In this document: one piece after another, positions 33,061-42,986 of the stretch
Layout of the letters: each line of letters starts with the position of its first letter
How positions within the stretch are numbered: position 1 is the first letter of the stretch
Notes under the pieces: model-generated
Databases searched by the model: none
What the model saw: only the letters and a program-made list of their open reading frames with translations
Told to the model about the DNA's origin: nothing
Made by a program: the position numbers and the translations under genes
DNA from: Scytalidium lignicola
Lineage: Eukaryota > Ascomycota > Leotiomycetes
Assembly (NCBI GenBank): GCA_002812745.2
Contig: NCSJ02000346.1
Span: forward strand, 1 to 42,986
Length of the DNA: 42,986 bases
Reading direction: 5' to 3'

Positions 33061-33586
33061 GCTTCCGAAGTCTATTCGAAGACAGATGGCCGTCAAGTTG
33101 GAGACCCTTCCGCTTCTGCAGACGGTAAGGTAGGAATGAAGCTTGCTGGATGGATCGTGAACTCAGCGCCGGACTAGGCCATCTTACCGCTGTGAGTCCG
33201 ACTGGTCGTGAACCTTCCTGATGACGCAGAGATCTGATGGTAAGTGGTGAGTTGGTGATCTCGGAGGACAAAGGCCTTTAGACCGTGGCCGTATATGAAG
33301 GTACGGTCTTGGTTCGCCGCCGCAATTTTCAGATTGGTTTAGTAAAATGTTTTCTATTCTTTGACGTTTCCTTTGCCTCATCGTCCTTTTCTTGAGTCAT
33401 TTTTAATTCTAGCGCAAACTATTGCTTGCTCATTACGCGCCTTCCTGGCTGTTCTATTTTCGATTTCTTTCAGTGCAATATATCTTATATTATAATCCTT
33501 ATAACCAAAGGACTGCTGGCAAGGACTTTGGCACAAGATCGACGAAGACATTTACACATACATATCTAGATCATCCGCAGCTTCAA

Positions 33587-34809
33587 ATGACAAGGACTCG
33601 GATATGCGGGCATTTGCTGCTCATGGCGGGCTATCTGCTCACTACAGCCACTGCTCGATCACCAGCCAACATTTTCGAAAGAGCTTCGACTTGCGCTGAC
33701 CCGACATTCAGTCCCTGTAGTCAAGCAGGAGTGCCATCTGGCTTCTGCTGTGGACCTTCCCAGGACTGTGTAGTGCTGGCTGCAGGAACAACGGTGTTGT
33801 GCTGCCCCGATTCAGCTTCCTGCAATACGATCCAACCCATAACATGCGACATCTCACAACAAAATGCAACATTACATCCAAATAATGCACTCAAGACGAC
33901 TGCGCTTACCGGGAAAATGGAGAGCTGTGGTGGATCATGCTGTCCGTTTGGATTCAGCTGCAATAGCCAGAATCTGTGCGATATGAACGCCGATCAAAGC
34001 GTTCCTCCAGTGACATCCAGTTCTTCAGCACCATCCTCCACGAGTACATCTCTGTCATCGCTATCTTCACCAATATCATCTCCTACTCCAACCGGCACTT
34101 CCAGTGCATTAACAAGTATAATACCAAATACGACTTCTACTCTTCATGAAACCCGTGATCGGTTCCCTGCTGGGGCGGTCTTAGTAGGCTTCTTCCCTGG
34201 GATGTTCCTCGGTGCCGTTATCACAGCAGTAGCTATGTGGCTGCTTCCCTCTCGCCGCCGCAAGCTATTCCATCACAAAAGTAGTTCCTCGTTTGGAAAC
34301 ACAATATCTGAACCTCAAGCTTTCACAGATATGCGTTCTGATTTCCTTCGTAAACCACCACAAACACCATCAACGCTTGTCGGTAGTGCACCTGGCCGAC
34401 GATCAACAATCAAAAGAGTTCGGTCACTATTCCGAAAATCAATGAACTCGGATGATGGATCCCCGATTATGAACAACTCCGCGGGAGCACCCCCGCCGGT
34501 ACCTCCCATGATACATAGACATCTGGTTGAAATATCGCACCAAAACCGCGTCCAGGTCCGACCTGTTACACCTCCATTACAACGAGAGCCAAGCTATGAA
34601 GATATCAGTATCTTCGCAGATGGGAACACCGCAAGTGCCCTGAAGGCTGGAAATAATAGATTAGCCAGGGCCAGTCATCAAACTACCTTCACTGATATGA
34701 TGGAGCGAACTGGATTATCAGGATTGACAAAGGGACAACGTGAGTTGCAGCCTCTTTATTCATTACACTATTCTTTAAGAAGAGTATTTAGCTAATTTTA
34801 GACAAATAG
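33587..34809 (+). CDS. Cysteine-rich, Ser/Thr-rich single-pass membrane protein
   Basis: Exon 1 33587-34739; a likely intron 34740-34801 (donor GTGAGT, acceptor TTTTAG) adds only a short tail, giving 386 residues. Without splicing the frame stops at 34795. An N-terminal signal peptide (about 1-24, MTRTRICGHLLLMAGYLLT) leads to a Cys-rich ectodomain with paired cysteines (GFCCGPSQDC, LCCPDSASC, SCGGSCCPFGFSC; about 30-130), a Ser/Thr/Pro-rich, probably O-mannosylated stalk (about 135-190), one TM segment (about 195-220), and a basic cytosolic tail with VRSLFRKS and TTFTDMMERTGLSGLTKGQ. The layout is like fungal wall sensors (WSC/Mid2), but the Cys pattern is a different Pezizomycotina family of unknown function. 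Plasma membrane location is inferred. Confidence 0.75.
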
Positions 34810-35327
34810 CTTACATTTACAAAAACAACAACAATTCATCCAGTCCGGGCAGGAATCTTACCCCGCCGAGGATTATAAGTCCTGCGTTGGTTGGGAGGGA
34901 GGTGTAAGATTAAGATATTGATACCCATACGATTTTGTGAAGCGGTCTCGGAAATTTTTTGTCGGCAGTACGGAGTTCATATTTCTTCTTCGTTTGTATC
35001 TCTGTCTTTAAGTAATAACATTTTACACAGTAGAAACGGTTTGAAGGGGCCAGGCGTTTTGGTTTACGAGGTCTACCCTCCCATACATTGCGTAATCATC
35101 GCGAAAACTTCCATATTTATGTAGTTCACACCATATCATTAATAACACAATAGTTGAAGATTCACAGCACGAGCATTGAAGGAAGGATATTTTAAGAAGA
35201 AAATTTTATGTGTCTGTTGAGCTAACTGCTCCCGTCATACCCAATCCCTTTCAACCTCAGCTAAACTCCATTACTTTCACAACCCTGACATTATACTAAC
35301 ACACTGAGACTACGCCTCAACGTACAT
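34810..35327. other. Intergenic region between convergent genes
   Basis: About 0.5 kb of 3' flanks. Nothing beyond ordinary AT-rich sequence was seen. Confidence 0.5.
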
Positions 35328-35948
35328 TTACAAAGTCTTTGGAAGCTTCTCTTGCACGAAAGGAAGCTTGGATTGGACGAAGATCTCGGTATCCTGATAA
35401 AGCAGGTAACACATATTAGCAAAACATCCCAATATTTTGTTTTAAACCACATTTCACCGGTAGGTACTTACAGGCTTCAGGTTTCTCTTGATCTCGGTAT
35501 CGAATGTACCAGCCTTCATAGCAATGATATCGGGCATGCTCTCGGGATCATGGGCGATAGGAGAGCCGCACTCGGAGCAGAAGATGCGGTGGACGGGCTT
35601 TCCAGAAGAGCCGACGCCAGCCCAGGATTTTATTGGGCCATTGATCTTGACGTCTTTCTTCTGGCACACTGAGACGAGGGCTATTGGGATCGGTTAGTAC
35701 TTTTTCTGTGTGTTTGTGTTGTATGAACGTTGGAAAGGGAGGTATGATATCATAACTGGTGATACGAAGTAGAAGGGGCAGTCTTTATTATTTTACTTCT
35801 AGGAAGAACAGAACCGGGATATCTTACAATAGGAGGAACCGCTTTGGCGTTGGCAATCATCACAGTGGTCGTAACCAGTGAAGAGAGGGGCTTCGGCATC
35901 GATGGTGTAGGTGACAGCACCGCAGAGACAGTGACCTTTGAGAACCAT
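35328..35948 (-). CDS. GFA/CENP-V domain zinc protein
   Basis: Three exons on the minus strand, 35948-35828, 35680-35472 and 35393-35328, give 131 residues. Donors are GTAAGA and GTAAGT; acceptors AATAG and ATCAG. Zinc ligands of the fold are visible: C7 and C9 in GHCLCGAV, C29 and C32 in HCDDCQRQSGSSYS, C75 and C78 in FCSECGSP. The middle carries the family block KINGPIKSW and the C-terminus ends LPFVQEKLPKTL. Members include the bacterial enzyme Gfa, proposed to assist glutathione-formaldehyde adduct formation, but fungal paralogues are many and mostly uncharacterised; the substrate is unknown. No targeting signal. The three short exons together rebuild one complete small domain. Confidence 0.88.
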
Positions 35949-37246
35949 GGTGAATTGGATGTGAAATTAATTGAACTTGGACTGTAGATGGGTTGGGGGT
36001 TCTTGTAATAGATGGAAGTGGATGAGAGAGTAGATTGTATTGATGATGATGATTCTAAAAGCAGCTGAGACGTGATGAAGGAGAGGTAGTTATATAGTTG
36101 AAGCAGCGGAAGCAGCCTGGATACTGCTGCTACCCCACGGAGGGGTCGAGCTCATCGGATCCAGCCAGTGATCGACCACTCACGTCTGCAATTCCCCCGA
36201 ATAGGCAGCCTGAGGTTAATGCGCTGGGCCGCTGAGGTCCTTGGTCGACGGCTTTGGTTGACGGCTTCGACCCCTAGGCTCGGTTGAGCAATTCCAAATA
36301 CTTTTGCTCAGGCCCGCCCACCACTCACAGATATGCGATTGCATGAGAATTCCATTTAATCTAGTTCCTTCGTCGCATCGTCAGCGCGCAGGTACAGTAC
36401 TAGACCTCCCGTCCCCACTTGCCATACTCCAAGGAGCAAAAATTTCAAAAAAGTATTTCAAATACTTTGCAAATTACACGGTTACGGTATGTTTGATCGC
36501 TCACCTCAACTTGCCATTGTGACCTTTGCCCGGTAGATTCCTATATGAAACGCCGAATATGGAGGATTTGGCTAGATCTGATGACTGTGATTATTAATTA
36601 CTAGTGTGCAGAAATCTGAATAATACGTCTGCATATTCTTTTCGCGGTGCTCCGAACGGGTTGTTTCAATGGTCTCGATGCCTTTGCGACGGATCGTTTT
36701 CGGTATCTTGACCCACCAGCAAATGACAAATTGAAGGAGTATGACAGCATCTTTGCACTTGTAGATAAGTGCTACAGTGAATATGAGATCACTAGTCTAA
36801 AATCTATATCAAATATGCCCTAGTTCCTGTAGGATTGTAACGTAGATACCTACTTTTGAGAAGGTGGATGAGACCCATGATGACAGTTTATCTCGGACTA
36901 ACTCGGACAAGCAGAGTGTCAGAAGCAGTTCCCGAGTTGAGCCAATGCTCGCTGAATACATATCTGAAAGCGCATCCGCGGCTCTAGACATTATTGGAGC
37001 GTAAAGACATCTGGATTCACAAGAGTAAAGCTTTGAGGGTACTTGTACTGCACTTCACTGATCATCTTATCTTATCAGAGTGGGTCATTTCAGCAACGAT
37101 GTAGACTGATCGGGTTAGCGCGATCTACTAAAAGGTAGCCATCCAGGTACTCTGTGACAAAGATATTTGTTTCTTTCAACGTCAACTGATAAACCTCAAG
37201 AGTGAACACTACCTTCTTCAATCAAGTAAATACAATACATTATAAA
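35949..37246. promoter_or_regulatory. Divergent intergenic region
   Basis: About 1.3 kb between divergent start codons. It carries a 13-bp tandem duplication at 36241-36266 (TTGGTCGACGGCT then TTGGTTGACGGCT) and a GTACAGTACTAG word near 36393. Small frames such as minus 36809-36991 show no known motif. Promoters for both flanking genes must lie here. Confidence 0.45.
36241..36266. repeat. 13-bp tandem duplication
   Basis: TTGGTCGACGGCT is followed directly by TTGGTTGACGGCT, one C/T mismatch. It is followed by TCGACCCCTAGG, giving a local TCGAC inverted word. Confidence 0.6.
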
Positions 37247-38009
37247 ATGGGCATCGATACCATAGTTACGGACCCTTCCCTGAAGCTAGCCTTGGAGGTA
37301 TCCCAACAGACACGCGAACAGGCAATTGCTCTGCTTGACTTTATCTCAAACGCTTCTACAACATCTCCAGTGTCTGACGAGACGCGAATTAAGGTCTCAA
37401 GGCAGCAGAAACTTCTCTTGAGCTATCTTGCTCAGCTACGCGGTCTCCATCGCGATGCCCATGTCAGCGCACGCGAGACGAAAGCTCTGACGGCCGAGGC
37501 ACGACAGGAGGTTGACAGACTCCATCTTCAGCTGCAAAACCTCTATTACGAGCAGCGACATCTACAAGGCGAGATAAATGCATGCGAGTCTTATGAGTAT
37601 GTCCTTAAGGATGTCTTAGTGGTTATTGGATTCGTGATGATGCCTTAGCTAACTGTATTTTCTCTACAGTCACAAATACCTGCAATTACCTCTTATTCCA
37701 GTAGAAGAATTCCTAGCAATCCATCCTGAACACGCGGATGCCGACGAAGTAGCATTGACGATTGCGCGTATCGACCATGAACATGCTGAACGACAAGCGC
37801 TGGAGGAGCAAAGGCAGGGTCTGCTGAAGAAGAAGCAGGGTCTTATTGCAGATAATAAGAGGAGAAAGGACGATCTAGCTAACCTGGATAAAGACCTCGA
37901 GAAGTTTATTGATGTAAGTGTCATGAGTTTGATCGCTGGATGTATAGGTGACTAATGCACATCTTAGGCTGCCAAACCTATCCAGAAGACTTTCGAGAAA
38001 AATGTTTGA
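37247..38009 (+). CDS. THO complex subunit 5 (THOC5/Fms-interacting) homologue
   Basis: Exons 37247-37596, 37670-37913 and 37968-38009 give 211 residues. Each junction keeps the frame (donors GTATGT and GTAAGT). The core block LQNLYYEQRHLQGEI-NACESYDHKYLQL-PLIPVEEF (about 98-130; D117 is split by intron 1) is the THOC5 family signature. Helical charged segments before and after, with AERQALEEQRQGLLKKKQ and NKRRKDDLANLDKDLEKFID, indicate coiled coil. The protein ends at AAKPIQKTFEKNV, as short fungal members do; animal THOC5 is much longer. By family knowledge it sits in the nuclear THO/TREX complex coupling transcription to mRNA packaging and export. ATG 37247 has AAA before it and is the natural start. 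It diverges from the GFA gene. Confidence 0.88.
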
Positions 38010-38733
38010 GAATGGAGCTGTGTTCTCTGTACGCAGTCAACAGACAATCACAATGCGTTCCCAGCGCCCCGCGCCCCGCCATGTGTAGATTAGGTATATT
38101 TAAATCCAGTTTTAGAGCGGGTAGGGAGATGGCGGTATTAGAAACTCGTCTTTGAGGCTTATCTTTCCTAACTCAAAGAAGTTGCCTTCGATATAAGTGA
38201 GGGAAGATCTCTGAAAGTGGGTCTGAGATCTCTATGGCGTGAGATCTGGAATAATGCAGCACGAAAGATCCACAAGCTGTCTACCAGCGAGGAATTTCTC
38301 TATGGTTTCTGCTCAAGAATACCATATGTAATATTTATATTATACGACTTAGCAGAATTGCTTGAGCTGATCGATTCTCATCAACATGGTGATAATAATG
38401 CATTTGTTCATTAGACAATGCGCATCGGTTATCAATAAGAGCAATTGTACTCCATACGGACGTACGGATAAGGATAGCAAATTACAGGATTTATTTTAAT
38501 TCCGATTCCGTGAAGTTAGCTTGGTTAATAATCAGTAAGATTCTGTTTGACTAATAATCTAAATATGGAAAGGTCGTTGCGCAGGTATGTACGTAAGTAC
38601 GTAAACACGGCTTAAAATGAAAATGGGGAACAACGCATCGATAAATGAAAACATGAATACAATATTAGAAGTGAAAACCTTTCAGATTAATGATAGACGT
38701 ATCTTTGTGAATAGTTCAGCTTTCTATTGAAAC
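38010..38733. other. Intergenic region, no gene seen
   Basis: About 0.7 kb between two same-strand genes, AT-rich, with a GTACGTAAGTACGTAA word near 38588-38603. A 65-codon frame at 38217-38414 does not start with ATG and shows no known motif. Confidence 0.45.
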
Positions 38734-39337
38734 ATGTCGGTCCATACGGAAGTCGAAATAAACGCCTCACCGGAAGTGGTGAAGGCAGTTGTGAGTTAAG
38801 GGGCTTCGAAGGAAACTGGGCCATGATGAAGGAGAACAGGTGGGCTAACTCTTACTCTTTCGTACTGATTTAGTTCTTCGATTTTCCACGCTGGCCAGAG
38901 TGGCATAGCGCCTTAGTTAGATCGATTGCCCGGCTTCCAGGGCACGAAGGACCTATCAAAGCCGGCGAGAAGTTAGCTGTGAACTTTAATGGTCTCGACA
39001 CCGAAGTCCTTGTCACGGTTCATCTCCAATATACTTTACTCTCTCTAAGAACAACGGATATTGACAATTGAGGGAAAAGGAAAACGATGATACCAAATTC
39101 GCCTGGCGAGGTGATCTGTTCTACGTCCTCTCTGGAAACCATACCTACACTTTCGAACCGAGTACGAAAACACCAGGAGGCACGACTTTCAAGAACGATG
39201 AGGTGTTTGCGCGGTTTAATATAATTCTCATGAGACTTATGTCCCCGGAGAAGATGTTTCAGCAGCTTTGTGATGATCTGAAAGTGAGAGTTGAGAGTCT
39301 CAAGAATCAACCAGATCCAACGGCTGCAGAAGCATAA
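38734..39337 (+). CDS. SRPBCC (polyketide cyclase/START-like) small protein
   Basis: Exons 38734-38790, 38874-39017 and 39080-39337 give 152 residues. Intron 1 has donor GTGAGT and acceptor TTTAG. Intron 2 is less certain (donor GTTCAT, acceptor AAAAG, branch-like TTGAC near 39061), chosen because it restores LVT-ENDDTKFAWRGDLFYVL in frame and removes a stop. The order of features fits the SRPBCC fold: an N-terminal strand VHTEVEINASPEVV, FFDFPRWPEWH, a mid-region KAGEKLAVNFNG strand, WRGDL and the GNHTYTFEP strand, and a C-terminal amphipathic helix (SPEKMFQQLCDDLKVRVE). Such domains bind hydrophobic ligands; the ligand here is unknown. No signal peptide. Confidence 0.78.
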
Positions 39338-42157
39338 CTCTAGATACGAGCATGAGGATGATGGGGATCAACGCTAGGCTTTTTGAAGAGAGACTGGGGC
39401 TTAATATCAATGTGTGTGTGTGTGATATGTATGCTTGTGACGTGCATGGACAAGTCGGTACTTGAGTTATGTTCCGTTTTACACATGGCTGTGGAGAAGA
39501 CTAGACCCGATTCACGATCACACCGCAGATTTCACAATGTAATTGTTGTTAAGTCCCTCACCTTACCAGGCAAAGTGGGGGAGGAAATATAGCGCATATA
39601 ATTAGATATCGGTTCGCACTGTGATGTGCCATATGGTCGCAAGGGTATCCTAATTATCAGGCCGTAGGTTTTAGAACAACAGAGGTTGCAGTAGGCAATA
39701 TCAACGCTGCAAAGGCACGCATCTCATTTCACATCTCACACGATTCTGCCTAACCTAGCCTCCTTGTGTGTGTGTATGTGACATGATTTCACTGAGCACT
39801 CATCTCACCGTGCATCCTCAAGAACGGTACTTGCCAGCTGAGCTGAGTGTTCCCTGGAAAAACAGCACATCTTTCTCCCATATATGAGATCCCAAGAATA
39901 CCATCAGCTGGAACAATCAGCACTATCCTAAAACAAGATAGCTTCTAGCTTCTCCTAATTCCCGAACATCGAAACATCCAAGATTCAAAAGGAAGGAAGC
40001 TTTTTCTCTCTCTCCACAAAACAAACAACGGGTCCCACACTCCGGAATCCCCCTNCCCCCAGACCAAAAACAAAGACCAAAATCCCAGTAAATTGTACAT
40101 TGTAAGCAATCAAACAAAACTACCCGTACCCGTTACTGTAAACTTGACGAGTCAGCCCCCAAAAAAAAAAGGAAAACCCACCCAGCGCTTAACTCCCCCT
40201 TCCCTTCCATCCAATCAATACCCGCCAACAACCCATTTTCAGCACCCGCAGTCCCCACACCCCCCTGCTCATGCTCAATGCAGACCAACCATCCGTCCAT
40301 TCACGCCCCCATGCTCATCGCGCCGGCGCTTAATTTTCTTTCCTTCCTCTTTTTTNGGNCGCTGTGTATGTGTGACCGGGGGGTGGGACCCACCACCCCT
40401 GCCCCATTTGCCATGCATGCGTCCGGGTGTTTGGGATAGGGCTAACCTTGGAGGGGTAAGGTGGTTTGGGACGCCGCTTTGAAGAAGTTGACTGGGTGGC
40501 TGGTGACTAAATTTAGTTTTGTGTGACTTGACTGCCTGAGGGAAGGGGGGGGTTTCGTGGAACTTTTTGTTTTACAAGGGATTTTTTGTTAGGGGTGGAA
40601 TGCTTGAGGGATCTTGTTTCGGATTGTTGTTTATTGGGGAGTGGAACGGTTGTTTCGGTTGATGGGAATAGAGTACAGTGTAGTATTGTAGGAGGAGTTA
40701 GGAGAGAGACATTTGAATAAATGTGGGGGAAAAAGTAGAGAGTTGTGTTTTTTTGAATCTGAGGGACACTCATTCATTGGTGATGCATCTCTTTCGGATA
40801 ATAGTTACTGTACTGTACAAGTTCTGAGGCTGAACTGCCGGCATTTTCTCATAAATCTCTGTGTAACTCACAGAGCCATACACGACTGCAGGAAGGCAAG
40901 CAATTGCATACCTTTCAGCAGCGCCATCTTTTCTACAGTACGGTATGGTACAGCACGCACCCGTAGCAGGATTTACCAAACCAAACAAAACCACACAAAC
41001 GAAAAACCGTGCCGCTCCCATGAACGTGTTTATGCTTATGCAGAATCTTGCAGGATGGGTTGTTGGTTGGAAATCCTACCCAGTATTCTTTGCAAATCGT
41101 AGATTTATTACGCATGCTGTTGGGATCGCTGTTGCTTCTGCTGTTGTATGTAAGGTACGGAAGGATTTGGGTGTGGTTGTACGTGAGAGAGAGTGTGTGG
41201 ATGAACCGTCGGGCTATCATCGTTATGACCTGGTGGCCTGGAGGTCATCTGGGTCACAATCTAGGTCAATGTTTATTTTGTAAACAACATTAGTTTATTT
41301 CGTGACTTGTATCTATGTACAATACCATGTATCTTAGATACGCATTATTTGTTGACCTCTCTTTTGCTGTCTTGACATCACAAGGATTACCGAATGAATA
41401 GATGCATCGTAAGTTTGCTTCAAAAACTTTATTGGTTAAGTATTTGAAATTTGAGCTTTCATTGTTTGCTTAGAATTCTTAATTCCACCAGGTATAAGCC
41501 CACCTAATACTTCAGGTTCTCTAAAAATTCCCAATCCAACCAAGTCCAATCGGAAAGGGGAGAGACCAAAGGAACCCTATGTTCGCCAAATAGGTTTCCT
41601 CCCAAAAACACCAAAATACGCCATCCCAGCCAGTAATCCACCCGTAAAAAAGAATAATAATTATTATTCGCCAGCATCCTTTGATCAATAAAAGGGGAGG
41701 CCAAAGTCCCAGAAATCCAACCCCGGATTGGATCGCTCTCGCGAGGATGTCTTTAGGATAACTTTGCTACAGCGATTGCTCCAGGCTGAACCGCTGAGCC
41801 GAGCACAGATAGTTGTAGCATCCGAAGCGACATGCTTCCTTCCTCCCCAACCAAAAGACATCCNTTTTTTCTAGGGTACTTTTTTTTTTTCATGAGCACG
41901 AAACGAATACATCAAATCGTAAAAGTCGGGAGAAGGATAGTAAGGGCGTGAAAAGTAGAGCCGACAATATGTAAGAGAGATTATGACATAAGAAATTGAA
42001 AGTAAGTGTGTGGTGCGTGTGTGTGTAAGTGTGACAGTGTGAAAGTTGATGACTGGCGGAACTGCAAAAGATGATTATAAAGATGGCGCGAGTGGTTGGT
42101 GTGTTGAGAGGTGAGAGTAGAGAGGTAATTAACGACAGCCAATATCTCATACGGAGG
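39338..42157. other. 2.8-kb region between convergent genes, low complexity, Ns
   Basis: No gene is supported. Ns lie at 40055, 40356, 40359 and 41864, mostly beside C or T runs. A GT microsatellite lies near 39411-39424. C-rich DNA at about 40180-40420 includes a GGTGGG-A-CCCACC palindrome (40382-40394). Frames up to about 130 codons on both strands are proline-rich or random-looking. Confidence 0.5.
40382..40394. repeat. GGTGGG-A-CCCACC palindrome
   Basis: Perfect 6-bp GC arms around one A, extended by further G and C runs. It lies 23 bases after the N at 40359, consistent with sequence that is hard to read through. Confidence 0.5.
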
Positions 42158-42811
42158 CTATTCGATCTTTCTTCTCTTTCCTTTGGGGGCGGGGCTCATT
42201 CTTGGGGTGTAAGTGACGGTTCTGGTCACGATTTCCCGTACTTGTCGAACGCTTGACCGGGTCTTTGGTGACTTGGCATCGAAATATCTTCCTTTACTAC
42301 TGAAACTCCAGTCAAATGGAGAGCGGGCACTTCGTGCGCTAAATGGTGATCGAACAGCTGACGTTGCGCTCAATGGTGACTCGGTAGCGGAGAAGATGGG
42401 AGATGGAGGGATGCGAAGTCGTCCGAGACGGGCTGATGCTGGAGCGGATGATGGATAGACAAAAGATTTGGTGGATGGAGCGGTTGAAGCGGTTGAAGCA
42501 GGTGATTTGTGAATTTCGCAATTGCAAGAGCAGTCACTGTGTTCACTGGAGCTGGTCGAGGGAGCCGAGGTTGGCGTGGTTCTTCCCGACGACTTGTCCA
42601 ACTTGTCTCCCGTGACCGGACTGGCCATGGACTTCAGGAAGTCGATATAGGCAATAGGAGGTGTAATAGGCGTCTTGATGCTATCCTCGGCCTTGATGAA
42701 GTCGGCAAAGCCAGGCAGAGGGCTACGCGCCGAGAGAGCAGAGAGTTCGGAGGGGAAGGTCGAGGTCGACGGGGTCTGGAGCTGCGCAAGCTTGGGCTTG
42801 GTTGAAGCCAT
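42158..42811 (-). CDS. Proline/serine-rich fungal protein with basic C-terminus, function unknown
   Basis: An intronless frame of 217 residues. ATG 42811 is the first ATG; upstream in-frame extension to 42862 opens only with GTG. The protein is largely disordered (Ser/Thr/Pro/Ala), with short blocks that look conserved: MASTKPKLAQLQTP, LPGFADFIKAEDSIKTPITP then PIAYIDFLKSM, a Cys cluster SDCSCNCEIHKSP (possible metal site), SPFSARSARSPFDW, and a C-terminus REIVTRTVTYTPRMSPAPKG ending KGKRRKIE, a classical basic nuclear-localisation-like sequence. I have seen this block order in other filamentous ascomycetes but know no function. The SP/TP sites would suit phosphorylation. Its promoter lies to the right, near the window edge. 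Confidence 0.75.
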   Translation of the reverse strand: MASTKPKLAQLQTPSTSTFPSELSALSARSPLPGFADFIKAEDSIKTPITPPIAYIDFLKSMASPVTGDKLDKSSGRTTPTSAPSTSSSEHSDCSCNCEIHKSPASTASTAPSTKSFVYPSSAPASARLGRLRIPPSPIFSATESPLSATSAVRSPFSARSARSPFDWSFSSKGRYFDAKSPKTRSSVRQVREIVTRTVTYTPRMSPAPKGKRRKIE

Positions 42812-42986
42812 CCTGTGTCTCCCGGGTGGATTCGCACGCTTCAAAAGAATGACTCGGAGCACAAGAGGACCTGCAAGCTGCGATGACGGCCGTTCCGTGT
42901 TGGAAGGAAGGAGACCGAGTTGAATTGGGAGCCGGCCTGGAGATATTATAACGTGGAGGAGGGTTGAAACCAGAGGGCGTCGAGGC

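Larger units (their letters stand above)
31945..33586. other. Intergenic region with an abrupt composition change
   Basis: AT-rich to about 32.74 kb, then GC-richer from about 32.76 to 33.3 kb. The AT part holds two 29-bp direct-repeat copies (32367-32475). The GC part holds an 87-codon ATG frame (32797-33060) without recognisable motif. The last 170 bases are the leader of the next gene. Confidence 0.5.

Noticed and set aside
35454..35669. Single-exon reading of the GFA protein ending STYR
   Set aside because: It reads through a GTAAGT donor and lacks the family C-terminus and the first zinc-binding cysteines; the three-exon model supplies both.
1..42986. tRNA, rRNA, virus or autonomous transposon genes
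   Set aside because: I looked for B-box-like GGTTCGAAT words, long terminal or inverted repeats, and reverse transcriptase or transposase motifs and saw none convincing; a tRNAscan or repeat-library search could still find degraded copies.

Overview
This window looks like nuclear DNA of a filamentous ascomycete (Pezizomycotina). Genes are monocistronic and lie on both strands. Introns are short (48-277 bp, mostly 50-110) with GTAAGT-like donors and YAG acceptors. The recognisable proteins include fungus-specific ones: a PRO1-type Zn2Cys6 regulator, an HxB-type molybdenum cofactor sulfurase, an Izh3-like PAQR protein and a SAM-PH protein. The leotiomycete-like flavour is an impression only. 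Several lone Ns sit beside homopolymers, so this is a draft assembly.

Layout: 1.1-3.1 kb, a type II membrane glycosyltransferase of the alpha-1,6-fucosyltransferase (GT23) type (+). 4.6-6.3 kb, a PAQR/hemolysin III seven-TM protein (+), frame-broken only by a lone N. 8.4-10.0 kb, a zinc alcohol dehydrogenase in nine exons (+). 11.7-13.2 kb, a SWIM zinc-finger protein (+). 14.5-17.0 kb, molybdenum cofactor sulfurase (-), divergent from a superoxide-dismutase-fold mitoribosomal protein at 17.4-18.4 kb (+). 19.3-21.8 kb, a SAM and PH domain protein (-). About 22.1-27.6 kb, a long stretch with no recognisable gene, ending at pro1 (27.6-29.7 kb, +). 29.7-33.6 kb, a mostly empty AT-rich tract holding two small unassigned ORFs. 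33.6-34.8 kb, a cysteine-rich single-pass membrane protein (+). 35.3-35.9 kb, a GFA/CENP-V zinc protein (-). 37.2-38.0 kb, a THOC5-like mRNA-export subunit (+). 38.7-39.3 kb, an SRPBCC/polyketide-cyclase-like protein (+). 39.3-42.2 kb, a low-complexity, N-containing gap. 42.2-42.8 kb, a conserved-looking proline/serine-rich nuclear-type protein (-).

The genes serve unrelated housekeeping, metabolic and developmental roles; I see no biosynthetic cluster, defence island, virus or autonomous transposon. The most interesting points are the roughly 5 kb palindrome-bearing region upstream of pro1 together with upstream ORFs in its presumed leader; the 5' end of the SAM-PH gene (a start-codon-only exon, or an extra coding exon farther upstream); the 20- and 25-nt exons of the dehydrogenase; and small orphan ORFs in the AT-rich tract. 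All splice sites were placed by reading frame and consensus only.
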